In this document: positions 9,986-19,356 of the stretch, one piece after another
Layout of the letters: every line of letters begins with the position of its first letter
How positions within the stretch are numbered: position 1 is the stretch's first letter
Notes under the pieces: generated by a model
What the model was told of the DNA's origin: nothing
Database searches by the model: none
Seen by the model: only the letters and a program-made list of their open reading frames with translations
Assembly (NCBI RefSeq): GCF_021404305.1
Contig: NZ_JABFTX010000003.1
Location: 620,001 to 684,000, forward strand
Length of the DNA stretch: 64,000 nucleotides
Direction: 5' to 3'
Source of the DNA: Billgrantia ethanolica
GTDB lineage: Bacteria; Pseudomonadota; Gammaproteobacteria; Pseudomonadales; Halomonadaceae
Program-made: the position numbers and the translations under genes

Positions 9986-11905
9986 ATGGATGCGGAAGTA
10001 CTCGAGATTCGCCAGCACATGGGGCGCTTCCCGCCTTTCGAAGCCCTGGACGATGAGCTGCTCGACGAGGTGGCCGGGCAGGTCGAGGTGGGCTACTTCC
10101 AGGCGGGGTCCGACATTCTGCAGTTCGATCAGGAATTGCATGAACTCTGTTATATCCGTAGCGGAGCCGTGGAGGTGCGGCGCCGCACGGGCGATCTGTA
10201 CAATCGTCTGGGCGAAGGGGACATCTTCGGCCACTTCAGCCTGCTGAGGAACAATCGGGTACGTTTTCCCGCCCGCGCCCTGGAAGACACCCTGATCTAC
10301 TTCATTCCCGAGGATATCTTCGTGCGCCTGTGCGAGGCCGACGAACACTTCTCCGACTTCGTCGAGCTGGAGCGCCCGCGGTTGGAAGCGGCGGTGGAGC
10401 AGCACAAGAAGGCCAACGATATGATGATCACCCGGGTGCGCAAGCTGCTCACCCGCTACCCGGTGATGGTCGAGGCCAGCGCCACGGTGCAGGAAGCGGC
10501 GCGCCAGATCACCGAGGCTCAGGCATCGTCGGCGCTGATCCTCGATGAACCCGGCGACGATCACGATCCCCGCCACACCTTCACCGACAGCCAGGACCGC
10601 CCCTGGCGGCTGCGGGGCATCCTCACCGACAGCGACTTTCGTACGCGCATCGTGGCCGAAGGGCTGCCGCCCGACACCCCAGTGGGAGAGCTGACGGGGG
10701 GCAGACTGATCACGATTCAGTCCGACGAGTCCGTGCACGAAGCAATGCTGTGCATGCTGCGCAACAATATCCATCACCTGCCGGTGCTCTACCGTCGGCG
10801 GCCGATGGGCATCGTCCATCTCTCGGACATCATCCGCTACGAGACGCACAGCAGCCTCTACCTGGTGAGCAATATCTTTCATCAGTCCAGCGTCGAAGGG
10901 CTGGCGCGGCTGGCCCCGGACGTGCGCGTCGCCTTCGTACGTATGGTGGAAGAGGGGGCCAACTCCCAGATGGTGGGAACGGCGCTCTCCACCATCGGGC
11001 GCAGCTTCGTGCGGCGGCTGCTGGAGCTGGGCGAAGCGTCGCTGGGTCCACCGCCCGTGGCGTACTGCTTCATGGTCAACGGTTCCATGGCGCGCAACGA
11101 GCAGACCGTCGTCACCGATCAGGACAATGCCTTGATCCTGGCCGACGACTTCGACTCGGCCCGGCATGACGACTATTTCGCCAGTCTGGCGAAGTTCGTC
11201 AGCGATGGGCTAGCGGCCTGCGGCTACACCTACTGCAAGGGCGAGGTCATGGCCACCAACCCCAGATGGCGCCAGCCACTCAAAGTGTGGAAGCGCTACT
11301 TCAGCGAGTGGATCGACTCGCCCACCCCTGAGCGCCTGCTGCACTGTTCGATCTTCTTCGACCTCGACAGCGCCTTCGGCGAGGAAGCCTACATCGAGCA
11401 GCTACAGGACCTCATCGCCGACAAGGCGCCACGCAGCCCCCGGTTTCTGGCCGCGGTGGCGCGCAATGCGCTGAACCGCACGCCGCCGCTGGGCTTCTTT
11501 CGTACCTTCGTGATGGAGAAGGATGGCAAGCACAACAACTCCATCAACCTAAAGCGCCGGGGCACGGCGCCGCTGGTCGATCTGATCCGCGTGCACGCCC
11601 TGGCCTGTGGCTCACGGGCCCAGAACAGCTTCGAGCGGCTGGACGACATTGCCGCTACACAGCTGTTGGCGCCGGGCGTCGATGCCAAGCTGCGTCATGC
11701 CATGGAGCTGCTCTCCATGGTGCGGATTCGCCATCAGGTCATCGATCTTCAGCAGGAGCACGAGCCGGACAACAACATCGAGCCGGAAAACGTCGCCGAC
11801 AGCGAGCGCCACCATCTCAAGGATGCGTTTCAGGTCCTCAGCCGTGCCCAGAAGTTCCTCAAGTATCGCTACCCGATACCGGGACCCAGCGGCCGGGATC
11901 GTTGA
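9986..11905 (+). CDS. Cyclic-nucleotide-binding/CBS/DUF294 nucleotidyltransferase-like signalling protein
   Basis: A 639-residue cytoplasmic protein. Residues about 15-130 form a cNMP-binding-like barrel, about 155-300 a pair of CBS domains, and the rest a DUF294 nucleotidyltransferase-like domain with the GSMARNEQ motif and a downstream D-x-D pair (TDQDNAL), followed by the DUF294 C-terminal helical domain. The start was moved to the ATG after GGGAG because the longer frame would overlap the upstream terminator. Proteins of this layout are commonly paired with the DnaQ-like exonuclease that follows here after three bases. The function is unproven; a GlnD-like modifying or regulatory role is usual speculation. 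Confidence 0.85.
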   Translation: MDAEVLEIRQHMGRFPPFEALDDELLDEVAGQVEVGYFQAGSDILQFDQELHELCYIRSGAVEVRRRTGDLYNRLGEGDIFGHFSLLRNNRVRFPARALEDTLIYFIPEDIFVRLCEADEHFSDFVELERPRLEAAVEQHKKANDMMITRVRKLLTRYPVMVEASATVQEAARQITEAQASSALILDEPGDDHDPRHTFTDSQDRPWRLRGILTDSDFRTRIVAEGLPPDTPVGELTGGRLITIQSDESVHEAMLCMLRNNIHHLPVLYRRRPMGIVHLSDIIRYETHSSLYLVSNIFHQSSVEGLARLAPDVRVAFVRMVEEGANSQMVGTALSTIGRSFVRRLLELGEASLGPPPVAYCFMVNGSMARNEQTVVTDQDNALILADDFDSARHDDYFASLAKFVSDGLAACGYTYCKGEVMATNPRWRQPLKVWKRYFSEWIDSPTPERLLHCSIFFDLDSAFGEEAYIEQLQDLIADKAPRSPRFLAAVARNALNRTPPLGFFRTFVMEKDGKHNNSINLKRRGTAPLVDLIRVHALACGSRAQNSFERLDDIAATQLLAPGVDAKLRHAMELLSMVRIRHQVIDLQQEHEPDNNIEPENVADSERHHLKDAFQVLSRAQKFLKYRYPIPGPSGRDR

Positions 11906-11908
11906 AGC

Positions 11909-12634
11909 ATGCTGTCCCATCGCCTGGCATCGCGTTCACAGGGGCAGGAGTGGCCCGCCTACCTGCAACAGCGTGCCGACGCAGCCCACGATCCGCTACT
12001 GAAAACCTTTTTCGCCGCCGGTTGTCCCGCGCCCGAGACGCCGATCGGCGAGGCACCGCTGGTCGCTTTGGACTTGGAAACCACCGGGCTCGACGTTCAG
12101 CGTCACGCCATCGTCAGCATCGGTCTGGTGCCCTTCAGTCTGTCGCGCATTCCGCTGGCACGGCGACGTTACTGGGTCGTGCGCCCCAGCCGGGCGCTCT
12201 CCGATGCTTCCATCACCCTGCACCGCATCACGCATACCGAAGTGGCCGAGGCGCCCGATTTCGGCGAGATCCTGCCCGAGCTCCTTGAGGCCTTGGCCGG
12301 GCGCATCGTCGTCGTGCACTTCCGCCATATCGAGCGGCCCTTTCTCGCCGACGCGATCAAGGCGCGGTTGGGGGAAGGGGCGCGGTTTCCGATGATCGAT
12401 ACCATGTCGCTGGAAGCGCGGCTGCACCGGCTCTCGCTGTGGGCGCGCCTGCAGCGCTGGATGCGGCGGCCGCCGGTTTCGATACGCCTGGGAGACAGTC
12501 GGCGGCGCTATGGGCTACCGGATTACCAAGGCCATCATGCGCTGATCGATGCTCTGGCAACTGCCGAACTGTTCCAGGCGCAGGTAGCCAGGCACTACGA
12601 CGCCGCGACGCCTGTAAGCAAGCTCTGGACCTGA
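11909..12634 (+). CDS. DnaQ-like 3'-5' exonuclease
   Basis: A 241-residue DEDDh-type exonuclease. Exo I is ALDLETTGLD, Exo II is around VVVHFRHIERPFL, and Exo III has the HALIDALATAEL region with histidine and aspartate. An N-terminal 50 residues precede the nuclease fold. The gene starts three bases after the DUF294 gene, so the two are co-transcribed. It is not the polymerase III proofreading subunit itself, lacking its C-terminal domain. Confidence 0.87.
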   Translation: MLSHRLASRSQGQEWPAYLQQRADAAHDPLLKTFFAAGCPAPETPIGEAPLVALDLETTGLDVQRHAIVSIGLVPFSLSRIPLARRRYWVVRPSRALSDASITLHRITHTEVAEAPDFGEILPELLEALAGRIVVVHFRHIERPFLADAIKARLGEGARFPMIDTMSLEARLHRLSLWARLQRWMRRPPVSIRLGDSRRRYGLPDYQGHHALIDALATAELFQAQVARHYDAATPVSKLWT

Positions 12635-12665
12635 CGCCGAGCCTTCGGCAGATGGCCAAGCTCGA

Positions 12666-14450
12666 CTACAGCCACAGCTCGGCAAAGGTATCGCCATCCA
12701 CGGGGCGGCCGAAATGGAAGCCCTGTACGCCGGTGCAGCCCAGTGCGCGTAGCGCCTCGGCCTGTTCGGCCTCCTCGACACCCTCGGCAACGGTCTGCAT
12801 GCCCAGGGTTTGAGCCATGGCGATGATGGTCGAAACGATGGCGTGATCGTGGCTGCTCTTGAGCATGTCCTGAACGAAGGACATGTCGATCTTGAGGGTG
12901 TCGGCGGCAAAGCGCTTGAGGTAGGTGAGAGAGGAGTAACCGGTACCGAAGTCGTCGATGGCCAGACTGAAACCGGCCTTGCACAGGGCGCGTGTGATGC
13001 GCACGGTCTGTTCGGGGTTGCGCATCAGGCCGCTTTCCGTCAGTTCCAGTCCTAGCTTGCCGGGGGGAACCCGGGTGGCGATGCGCTGGATATGTTCGGC
13101 CAGACGTGGGTCATCCATCTGCTGGGCGGACACGTTGACGCTGAGCCGGCCCGGAAACGGTTTGCCTCGTCGCTCCCAGGTTTCGATCTGCTGACAGGCG
13201 GCTTCCAGCACCCATTCGCCCAGCGGCCGGATGAGACCCTGCTCCTCCGCCAAGGGTATGAAGGTGCCGGGGCTGACCTGGCCGAGGATCTCATCGTGCC
13301 AGCGGCACAGAGCTTCGGCACCGATCAACTTGCCGTTCTTGAGGCTGAACTGAGGCTGGAAGGCCAGCGACAGCTTGTCCTTGGCCAGGGCGTCGCTGAA
13401 TCGCAGCTGCAATATTTCGTGCTGCTGCAGTTCATCGGCCATGGTGGCGGTGAAGAAACGCGTGCGGCTGCTGTCGCGCTTGGCATGGTTGAGCGCAATG
13501 CTGGCGTGCTGGAACAGTGACTGCGCGTTGTCGGCATCGCGTGGGAACAGCGCGGCGCCGACACTTGCGGAGATCGAGAAGCTGCGCTCCGAGAGCTGAA
13601 TCGGCGCCAGCAGGCTGTTGCGGTAGCGCTCGATGGCGTGCGCCATGGCGGCCGGCCGGGTATCGGTTAGCAGCACCATGAACTCATCCCCGCCCAGGCG
13701 GGCAAGGAATTCACCCGCCTCGGCCTGGGTGCTGAAGCGGCTGGCGATCTCGGCGAGCACCTGATCGCCCAGCTCGTGGCCTTGAGTATCGTTGATCTGA
13801 CGAAAACGCTGCAGGTCGAGATAGAGCAGGCCCAGGCAGCTGTCGCGCAGCCGCGCCTGCTCGCAAGCCTCTTCCAGTCGCTCCATCAGGCAGCGCCGGT
13901 TGGGTAGCCCCGTGACGCTGTCCCAATAGATGAGCTGCTGGATGCGATAGTCACTGCTGCGCCGCTTTTCCTCCTCGGAACGGCGTGCCATCTCCGCGCC
14001 GGCCTGGGCCGCAGCAATCCGCAGCACCTCCGAACCATAGGCGGCAAGGTCAAGCGGCCGGCTCGAAAGCACGGCCAGCAGGCCGACGAGGTGGCCCTGG
14101 GGGGCGCGCAGCGGAACGCCCACGTAGCTCTCGACTCCCAGCTCCCGCAACATGACATCGTCCGGAAAGCGTTGACAGACGTCCTCGCTGAATTCGCACA
14201 CCTCGTCGTTCAGCACGTGCTCGCAGGGCGTGCCGGCCAGCGTGTAGACGGCGGCGGGCTGCAGCGAGCCGTGCGACCAGAAAGCGACGGTGCGGATGGT
14301 GGCGTTATCGGAAAGTAGCTTGCCGATAAGCACATGCTCCCCATCGAAAATGGCAGAGAGCCGTTCGACGAGATGGTCGAACGCGAGGGGAGTGCCGGCC
14401 TTGCCCAAGCCATCGGCGAGCAGACGAAAGGCGTCTTCGGGTGCCATCAT
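12666..14450 (-). CDS. GAF-GGDEF-EAL cyclic-di-GMP signalling protein
   Basis: A 594-residue cytoplasmic protein. A GAF-like sensor occupies residues about 20-165, a GGDEF domain about 180-335 with intact LGGDEF, and an EAL domain from about 345 with EALCRW, NVSAQQM, ELTESGL, DDFGTGYS and AEGVEE all intact. Both cyclase and phosphodiesterase sites look catalytically complete. No RxxD inhibitory site is visible just before GGDEF. It has no membrane segment, so it senses an intracellular signal. Confidence 0.92.
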   Translation of the reverse strand: MMAPEDAFRLLADGLGKAGTPLAFDHLVERLSAIFDGEHVLIGKLLSDNATIRTVAFWSHGSLQPAAVYTLAGTPCEHVLNDEVCEFSEDVCQRFPDDVMLRELGVESYVGVPLRAPQGHLVGLLAVLSSRPLDLAAYGSEVLRIAAAQAGAEMARRSEEEKRRSSDYRIQQLIYWDSVTGLPNRRCLMERLEEACEQARLRDSCLGLLYLDLQRFRQINDTQGHELGDQVLAEIASRFSTQAEAGEFLARLGGDEFMVLLTDTRPAAMAHAIERYRNSLLAPIQLSERSFSISASVGAALFPRDADNAQSLFQHASIALNHAKRDSSRTRFFTATMADELQQHEILQLRFSDALAKDKLSLAFQPQFSLKNGKLIGAEALCRWHDEILGQVSPGTFIPLAEEQGLIRPLGEWVLEAACQQIETWERRGKPFPGRLSVNVSAQQMDDPRLAEHIQRIATRVPPGKLGLELTESGLMRNPEQTVRITRALCKAGFSLAIDDFGTGYSSLTYLKRFAADTLKIDMSFVQDMLKSSHDHAIVSTIIAMAQTLGMQTVAEGVEEAEQAEALRALGCTGVQGFHFGRPVDGDTFAELWL

Positions 14451-14692
14451 GGGCGTAGAACGGCTCCTTCGGCATAGTTGTAATGATCTATTCGAAATAT
14501 GCCCGAAGCGGTGGCGGGTTACTAGTGGCCGTATGGTGCATGAACCACTTGACTATTGGGTTTTTTCTCAATCCCCATGGTCGCGTCGTGTTATCGCTTC
14601 GGCTGGTTGAAGTTGCTTCGCTGGACTTGACGCGACACAAGACTGGGGACCGGGCGGCCTTCCGTGGCCGCGCTGGCAGGGCGACTTGAGGA

Positions 14693-16372
14693 TCAGCCGC
14701 GAGGCTCGCTCATCAGACCCTTGACGATGGCATAACATGCCACCAGCAGGACCAGGGTGAAGGGCAGCCCCGTGGAGACCGCCATCGCCTGCAGGGCGAT
14801 CAGGCCGCCGCCAAGCAATAGGGCAATGGCGATGACACCTTCGATGATGGCCCAGAACACGCGCTGTGGTTTGGGCGCATCGACCTTGCCGCCGGCGGTG
14901 ATGGTATCGATCACCAGCGAGCCGGAGTCCGACGAGGTGATGAAGAACACCACTACCAGCACGATCCCCACGAACGAGGTGATCGCCGTCAGCGGCAACT
15001 CGCCCAGCATGACGAACAGCTGCAGCTCGAGGGCGGCGTCCTGCACGCCTTCGAAGCCGGCGCCGACCAGCTGGTCGATGGCAGTGCCGCCAAAGGCGGT
15101 CATCCACAGCACCGACACCAGCGAGGGCACCAGCAGCACGGCGATCAGGAACTCGCGCACGCTGCGGCCACGGCTGACACGGGCGATGAACATGCCGACG
15201 AAGGGCGACCAGGAGATCCACCAGGCCCAGTAGAAGGCGGTCCAGCCCTGGGTGAAGTTGGCATCCTCGCGCCCGAAGGGGTTGGAGAGGGCTGGCAGGT
15301 TGACCACATAGGCACCGAGATTCTGGAAGAAACCGGTGAGGATCAATAGGGTCGGTCCTACCAGAATCACGAACAGCAGCAGCATCACGGCCAGGATCAT
15401 GTTGATCTCGGAGAGACGGCGTACCCCCTTGTCGACCCCGGCGAGGATCGACACGATGGCCACGGCGGTGATGCCCAGGATCAGCAGCACCATGGTGGTG
15501 TCTCCCTCGGGGAAGCCCAAGAGATAGCTCAGGCCGGCCGAGGCCTGCGAGGCCCCGATCCCCAGCGAGGTGGCGAGACCGAACAGGGTGGCAAACACCG
15601 CCAGGATGTCGATGACATGCCCAGGCCAGCCCCACACCCGCTCGCCCAAAAGCGGATAGAAGATGGAACGCATGGTCAGCGGCAGGCCTTTGTTGAAGGA
15701 GAAAATGGCCAGTGCCAGTGCCACCACGGCGTAGATTGCCCAGGGGTGCAGCCCCCAGTGATAGATCGTCGCGGCCATGCCCAGCCTGGCTGCTGCCTCC
15801 GGGTCGTCGGCGGCTGCGCCGAGAGGAGCCCAGTCGGTGCGCATGCCATCCTCGACGGTGGTACCGCCCAGGGCCGCCCCGAAGTGCGACATGGGCTCGG
15901 ATACCCCGTAGAACATCAGGCCGATACCCATGCCGGCGGCGAACAGCATGGCGAACCAGCCGGTGTAGCTGAAATCGGGCTTGGCATGCATGCCGCCGAT
16001 GCGCACCTTGCCCAGCGGCGACACGATCAGTGCTAGGCACAGCAGCACGAAGATGTTGCCGGCCAAAAGAAAGAACCATGCCAGGTTGCCGGTAAGCCAG
16101 TCGCGCATGGCGTTGAACAGCGGCTCGACCTCGGCCTGCAGGGCAAGGGTGATTACCACGAAGAACACCGTGACCAGTGCCGAGATGGTAAATACCTTGC
16201 CGTGCAGGTCGATGCTGAAGCCGAGCTTGTCGGTGGCCAGATTGTCCTGGCCAATGACGTAGTCGGTATCGATCAAGTTGGCCGGTCCTTCCGGAGCTGG
16301 CACGCCTTCGGAGGTCTCGGCCACCTTGTGGCGTTCATCGCGAGAAGTGTTGTCCACGTTACGCTCTCCCAT
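14693..16372 (-). CDS. BCCT-family betaine/choline/carnitine transporter
   Basis: A 559-residue sodium-coupled carrier with twelve hydrophobic segments after a polar N-terminal tail of about 55 residues. The family region WAWWISWSPFVGMFIARVSR and the segment TIYHWGLHPWAIYAVVALAL are present. The start was placed at the ATG after AGGA rather than at the first possible codon 106 codons upstream, which would add a non-membrane, low-quality extension. Likely substrates are glycine betaine, choline or a related compatible solute, in line with a halophilic host. Confidence 0.92.
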   Translation of the reverse strand: MGERNVDNTSRDERHKVAETSEGVPAPEGPANLIDTDYVIGQDNLATDKLGFSIDLHGKVFTISALVTVFFVVITLALQAEVEPLFNAMRDWLTGNLAWFFLLAGNIFVLLCLALIVSPLGKVRIGGMHAKPDFSYTGWFAMLFAAGMGIGLMFYGVSEPMSHFGAALGGTTVEDGMRTDWAPLGAAADDPEAAARLGMAATIYHWGLHPWAIYAVVALALAIFSFNKGLPLTMRSIFYPLLGERVWGWPGHVIDILAVFATLFGLATSLGIGASQASAGLSYLLGFPEGDTTMVLLILGITAVAIVSILAGVDKGVRRLSEINMILAVMLLLFVILVGPTLLILTGFFQNLGAYVVNLPALSNPFGREDANFTQGWTAFYWAWWISWSPFVGMFIARVSRGRSVREFLIAVLLVPSLVSVLWMTAFGGTAIDQLVGAGFEGVQDAALELQLFVMLGELPLTAITSFVGIVLVVVFFITSSDSGSLVIDTITAGGKVDAPKPQRVFWAIIEGVIAIALLLGGGLIALQAMAVSTGLPFTLVLLVACYAIVKGLMSEPRG

Positions 16373-16960
16373 TGAAACGTCCTGGTACGAGGATGGTGGT
16401 GTTGTGATGTTTGTTGCGGTGTTGCCGGACGAACCGGCGACCAACAAGAGGGCGTAAGTCCCTCTATCTAGTTGGTCAGGTCGATGGAAATCATGACCTT
16501 GCTTTGCATGCCGTGTAGTAGATGCAATCAGCCGATGCAATCGAAGAGGTATGCCGAGGCGTGCAAGACGACACCGTAGTCCCCCCACGTCAAGTCTGGC
16601 ATCGTTGGCGAGCCATGCCAGCCTGATAGCGCTATCGAACCGTACGCATAGCGGCATTAATTGTGGACAGAAACTATACACGAAAATCACTTGGCCTGCC
16701 GAGGCGCCCCCGCTCGCTTGCTTTAATTAGGATCAAACGGGGAAATTGAGCGTAATCATCAGGTTTTATTGGGTAACTATGCGTAATCGATAAGGTCTCG
16801 TCTGTCCCGCCTTGGCTTCAACGCTTTTTGGACACAGTGGGGATTGCGGTGGAGAGCGAGTAGCGCATAGGGTAAGTAGCTACAATGATAAAGAACCAGC
16901 CAGCTTGCGTGAGCGAAGTCACACGGCTTTGCCGGATCTGGTTGTGAGTGAGAACCCTGC
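16373..16960. other. 588-base divergent intergenic region
   Basis: This gap separates the BCCT gene from the divergent polyamine-type ABC operon and must hold both promoters. It contains a short dyad near 16,421-16,440 (GCCGG, five bases, CCGGC) and a direct repeat GCGTAATC near 16,751 and 16,787. No convincing gene or RNA is seen. A TACAAT hexamer near 16,880 could be a -10 element for the ABC operon but lacks a well-placed -35. Confidence 0.4.
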
Positions 16961-18106
16961 ATGAACGAAAGTTTGCAACAAGCGCGCGATGACAGCGCAA
17001 GAGAAGTCAGTCACGCAGCGGAAGCGCACTTCGTCCGTTTCATCAATGTCCAGAAGAGCTACGACGGCGTCGAACTGGTGGTGAAGGGGTTCGACCTAGA
17101 CATCCACAAGGGCGAATTCGTCACCTTGCTGGGGCCTTCCGGATCGGGCAAGACCACTTGTCTGATGATGATGGCGGGCTTCGAGACTCCCACTCATGGC
17201 CAGATTCTGCTCAAGGGAGAGCCCATCAACGACCTGCCGCCGCACAAGCGGGGCATCGGCATGGTGTTTCAGAATTATGCGCTCTTTCCCCATATGTCGG
17301 TAGCCGAAAATCTTTCCTTCCCGCTCGAGGTTCGTCGTCTCTCCAAGGCGGAAATCAAGCGCAAGGTAGCGCGGGCGTTGGCCATGGTGCGTCTTGAGAA
17401 TTTTGGTGACCGCCGGCCGGCGCAGCTTTCGGGCGGTCAGCAGCAGCGGGTGGCGCTGGCCCGAGCGCTGGTCTTCGAGCCCGAGCTGGTGCTGATGGAC
17501 GAGCCGCTGGGCGCGCTGGACAAGAATCTGCGTGAGGAGATGCAGTACGAGATCAAGCGCATCCATGCCGAACTGGGGGTCAGCATGATCTACGTGACCC
17601 ACGACCAGACCGAAGCCTTGACCATGTCCGACCGTATCGCCGTGTTCAACGATGGCGTCGTGCAGCAGCTGGCAGCCCCGGAAACTCTCTATGAAGCTCC
17701 TGAGAACGCTTTCGTTGCCAACTTCATCGGTGAGAACAACCGGCTCTACGGCGAAGTGACGGAAATGATTGGCGACAAGTGCCAGGTGCGTCTCGACAGC
17801 GGGGAAACGGTGCTGGCCAAGCCCGTTGCCGCTGGTGGAATTGGTGCGCGTACCACGCTCTCGCTGCGCCCCGAGCGTGTCGACATCTTATCGAGTGATG
17901 CCGAAGTGTCTTTCGACAACCGCTTTCGCGCCGAGGTGAGAGAGGTGATCTACCTCGGCGACCACTTGCGCACACGGGTCAGCGTATGTGGCACCGACGA
18001 GTTCATCCTCAAGACCCCCAATGCAAAACACTATGCCTCGCTGAGGCCAGGGCAGTCGGTCGATATCGGCTGGTCCAGCAGCGACTGTCGGGCGCTGGAC
18101 GCCTGA
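16961..18106 (+). CDS. Polyamine-type ABC transporter ATP-binding protein (PotA-like)
   Basis: A 381-residue ATPase. Walker A GPSGSGKTT, Q-loop region MVFQNYALFPHM, signature LSGGQQQRVALARAL, Walker B LVLMDEPLGALD and H-loop YVTHDQTEA are intact. The C-terminal 110 residues form the TOBE-type regulatory domain of spermidine/putrescine and related importers. It leads an operon with a PotD-like receptor and two permeases. The real cargo may be a polyamine, opine or related cation. Confidence 0.92.
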   Translation: MNESLQQARDDSAREVSHAAEAHFVRFINVQKSYDGVELVVKGFDLDIHKGEFVTLLGPSGSGKTTCLMMMAGFETPTHGQILLKGEPINDLPPHKRGIGMVFQNYALFPHMSVAENLSFPLEVRRLSKAEIKRKVARALAMVRLENFGDRRPAQLSGGQQQRVALARALVFEPELVLMDEPLGALDKNLREEMQYEIKRIHAELGVSMIYVTHDQTEALTMSDRIAVFNDGVVQQLAAPETLYEAPENAFVANFIGENNRLYGEVTEMIGDKCQVRLDSGETVLAKPVAAGGIGARTTLSLRPERVDILSSDAEVSFDNRFRAEVREVIYLGDHLRTRVSVCGTDEFILKTPNAKHYASLRPGQSVDIGWSSSDCRALDA

Positions 18107-18155
18107 CCTACGTCGAACCCATGGCAGTTCAACAAGAAAAAGAGGAAGGTGGACG

Positions 18156-19277
18156 ATGAAACGTGACACTCAACAAGCAGGGAAACCGGCACTCAAGCTG
18201 ATGGTATGTGCCGTGGCCGGCGCCTCGGTCTTGGGGCTGGCGAGCGTTGCCCAGGCTCAGCAGACGCTCAACATCGTCTCCTGGGGCGGGGCCTACAGCA
18301 TGAGTCAGGAGCGGGCCTATCACGAGCCCTGGATGGAGAAGACCGGCGACAATATCGTCAACATCGACCGCAGCGCCAACGCCCTGGCCGGCCTGCGCGC
18401 CCAGTCCCAGGCGGGCAACGTCACCTGGGATCTGGTCGACATGCTGCCGGCGGATGCCATGATCGCCTGTGCCGAAGGTCTGATCGAGCCACTCGATCAC
18501 GATGAGCTGCTGGCGCCGGCACCCGACGGAACACCTGCCAGTGAAGACTTCGTCGATGGCGCGCTGGGCGAGTGCTTCGTGGCCTCGATCGTCTACTCCA
18601 ACATCGTTGCCTTCAATAGCTCGATGTTCCCCGAGGACAAGCAGCCGAGCACCATCGAGGATGTGTTCGACCTGGAAAACTATCCGGGCCAGCGTGCGCT
18701 GATGCGGCGGCCCATCAACAACATGGAGTGGGCCCTGATCGCCGACGGCGTGGACCGTGAGGACGTCTACGACATGCTCGAGACGGAAGAGGGCATTCAG
18801 CGCGCCTTCGCCAAGCTCGACACCATCAAGGACCACGTCATCTGGTGGGAAGAGGGCTCGCAGCCACCGCAGCTGCTGGCGGACCGTGAGGTCGCCTTCG
18901 CCTCGGCCTACAACGGTCGTATCTTCGATGCGATGGTGAGCGAGAATCAGCCCTTCGAGATCATCTGGGACGCCCAGGTATTCGAGCTGGATGGCTGGGT
19001 GGTGCCGACCGGCAAGCTCGACAAGGTACGCGACTATCTCTACTTCGCCACCGACACCCAGCGGCTGGCCGATCAAGCCCAGTACATCTCCTATGGTCCG
19101 GCGCGTCTCTCGTCTTCCGAGTATGTCTCCACCCATGCCGAGACCGGCATCGAGATGGAGCCGCACATGCCCACCTACGGGCCCAACTTCGCGACCGCGC
19201 TCCAGAAAGACGATGAGTTCTGGGCCGACTACAGCGACGAGCTGAATCAGCGCTTCGACGCCTGGCTGGCTCAGTAA
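18156..19277 (+). CDS. PotD-like periplasmic substrate-binding protein
   Basis: A 373-residue exported receptor with a signal peptide ending near AQA-QQ and the mature start LNIVSWGGAYS typical of spermidine/putrescine-type binding proteins. Residues WWEEGSQPPQLLADREVAFASAYNG match the second ligand-binding lobe. GAGGAAGGTGG precedes the ATG. It is followed by a GC-rich stem-loop and then the permeases. Confidence 0.9.
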   Translation: MKRDTQQAGKPALKLMVCAVAGASVLGLASVAQAQQTLNIVSWGGAYSMSQERAYHEPWMEKTGDNIVNIDRSANALAGLRAQSQAGNVTWDLVDMLPADAMIACAEGLIEPLDHDELLAPAPDGTPASEDFVDGALGECFVASIVYSNIVAFNSSMFPEDKQPSTIEDVFDLENYPGQRALMRRPINNMEWALIADGVDREDVYDMLETEEGIQRAFAKLDTIKDHVIWWEEGSQPPQLLADREVAFASAYNGRIFDAMVSENQPFEIIWDAQVFELDGWVVPTGKLDKVRDYLYFATDTQRLADQAQYISYGPARLSSSEYVSTHAETGIEMEPHMPTYGPNFATALQKDDEFWADYSDELNQRFDAWLAQ

Positions 19278-19286
19278 GGTGTGATC

Positions 19287-19311
19287 GCCGCCCGGCTGCT
19301 GACCGGGCGGC
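19287..19311 (+). other. GC-rich stem-loop between receptor and permease genes
   Basis: GCCGCCCGG, seven-base loop, CCGGGCGGC, nine bases after the receptor stop and without a T-run. It occupies the same position as the stem-loop in the liv operon at 2419, consistent with stabilising the receptor mRNA. Confidence 0.6.
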
Positions 19312-19356
19312 GCTAACCACTGCCTTCGTCGTCATGCTGCCTTCCGGAGGGCCAGA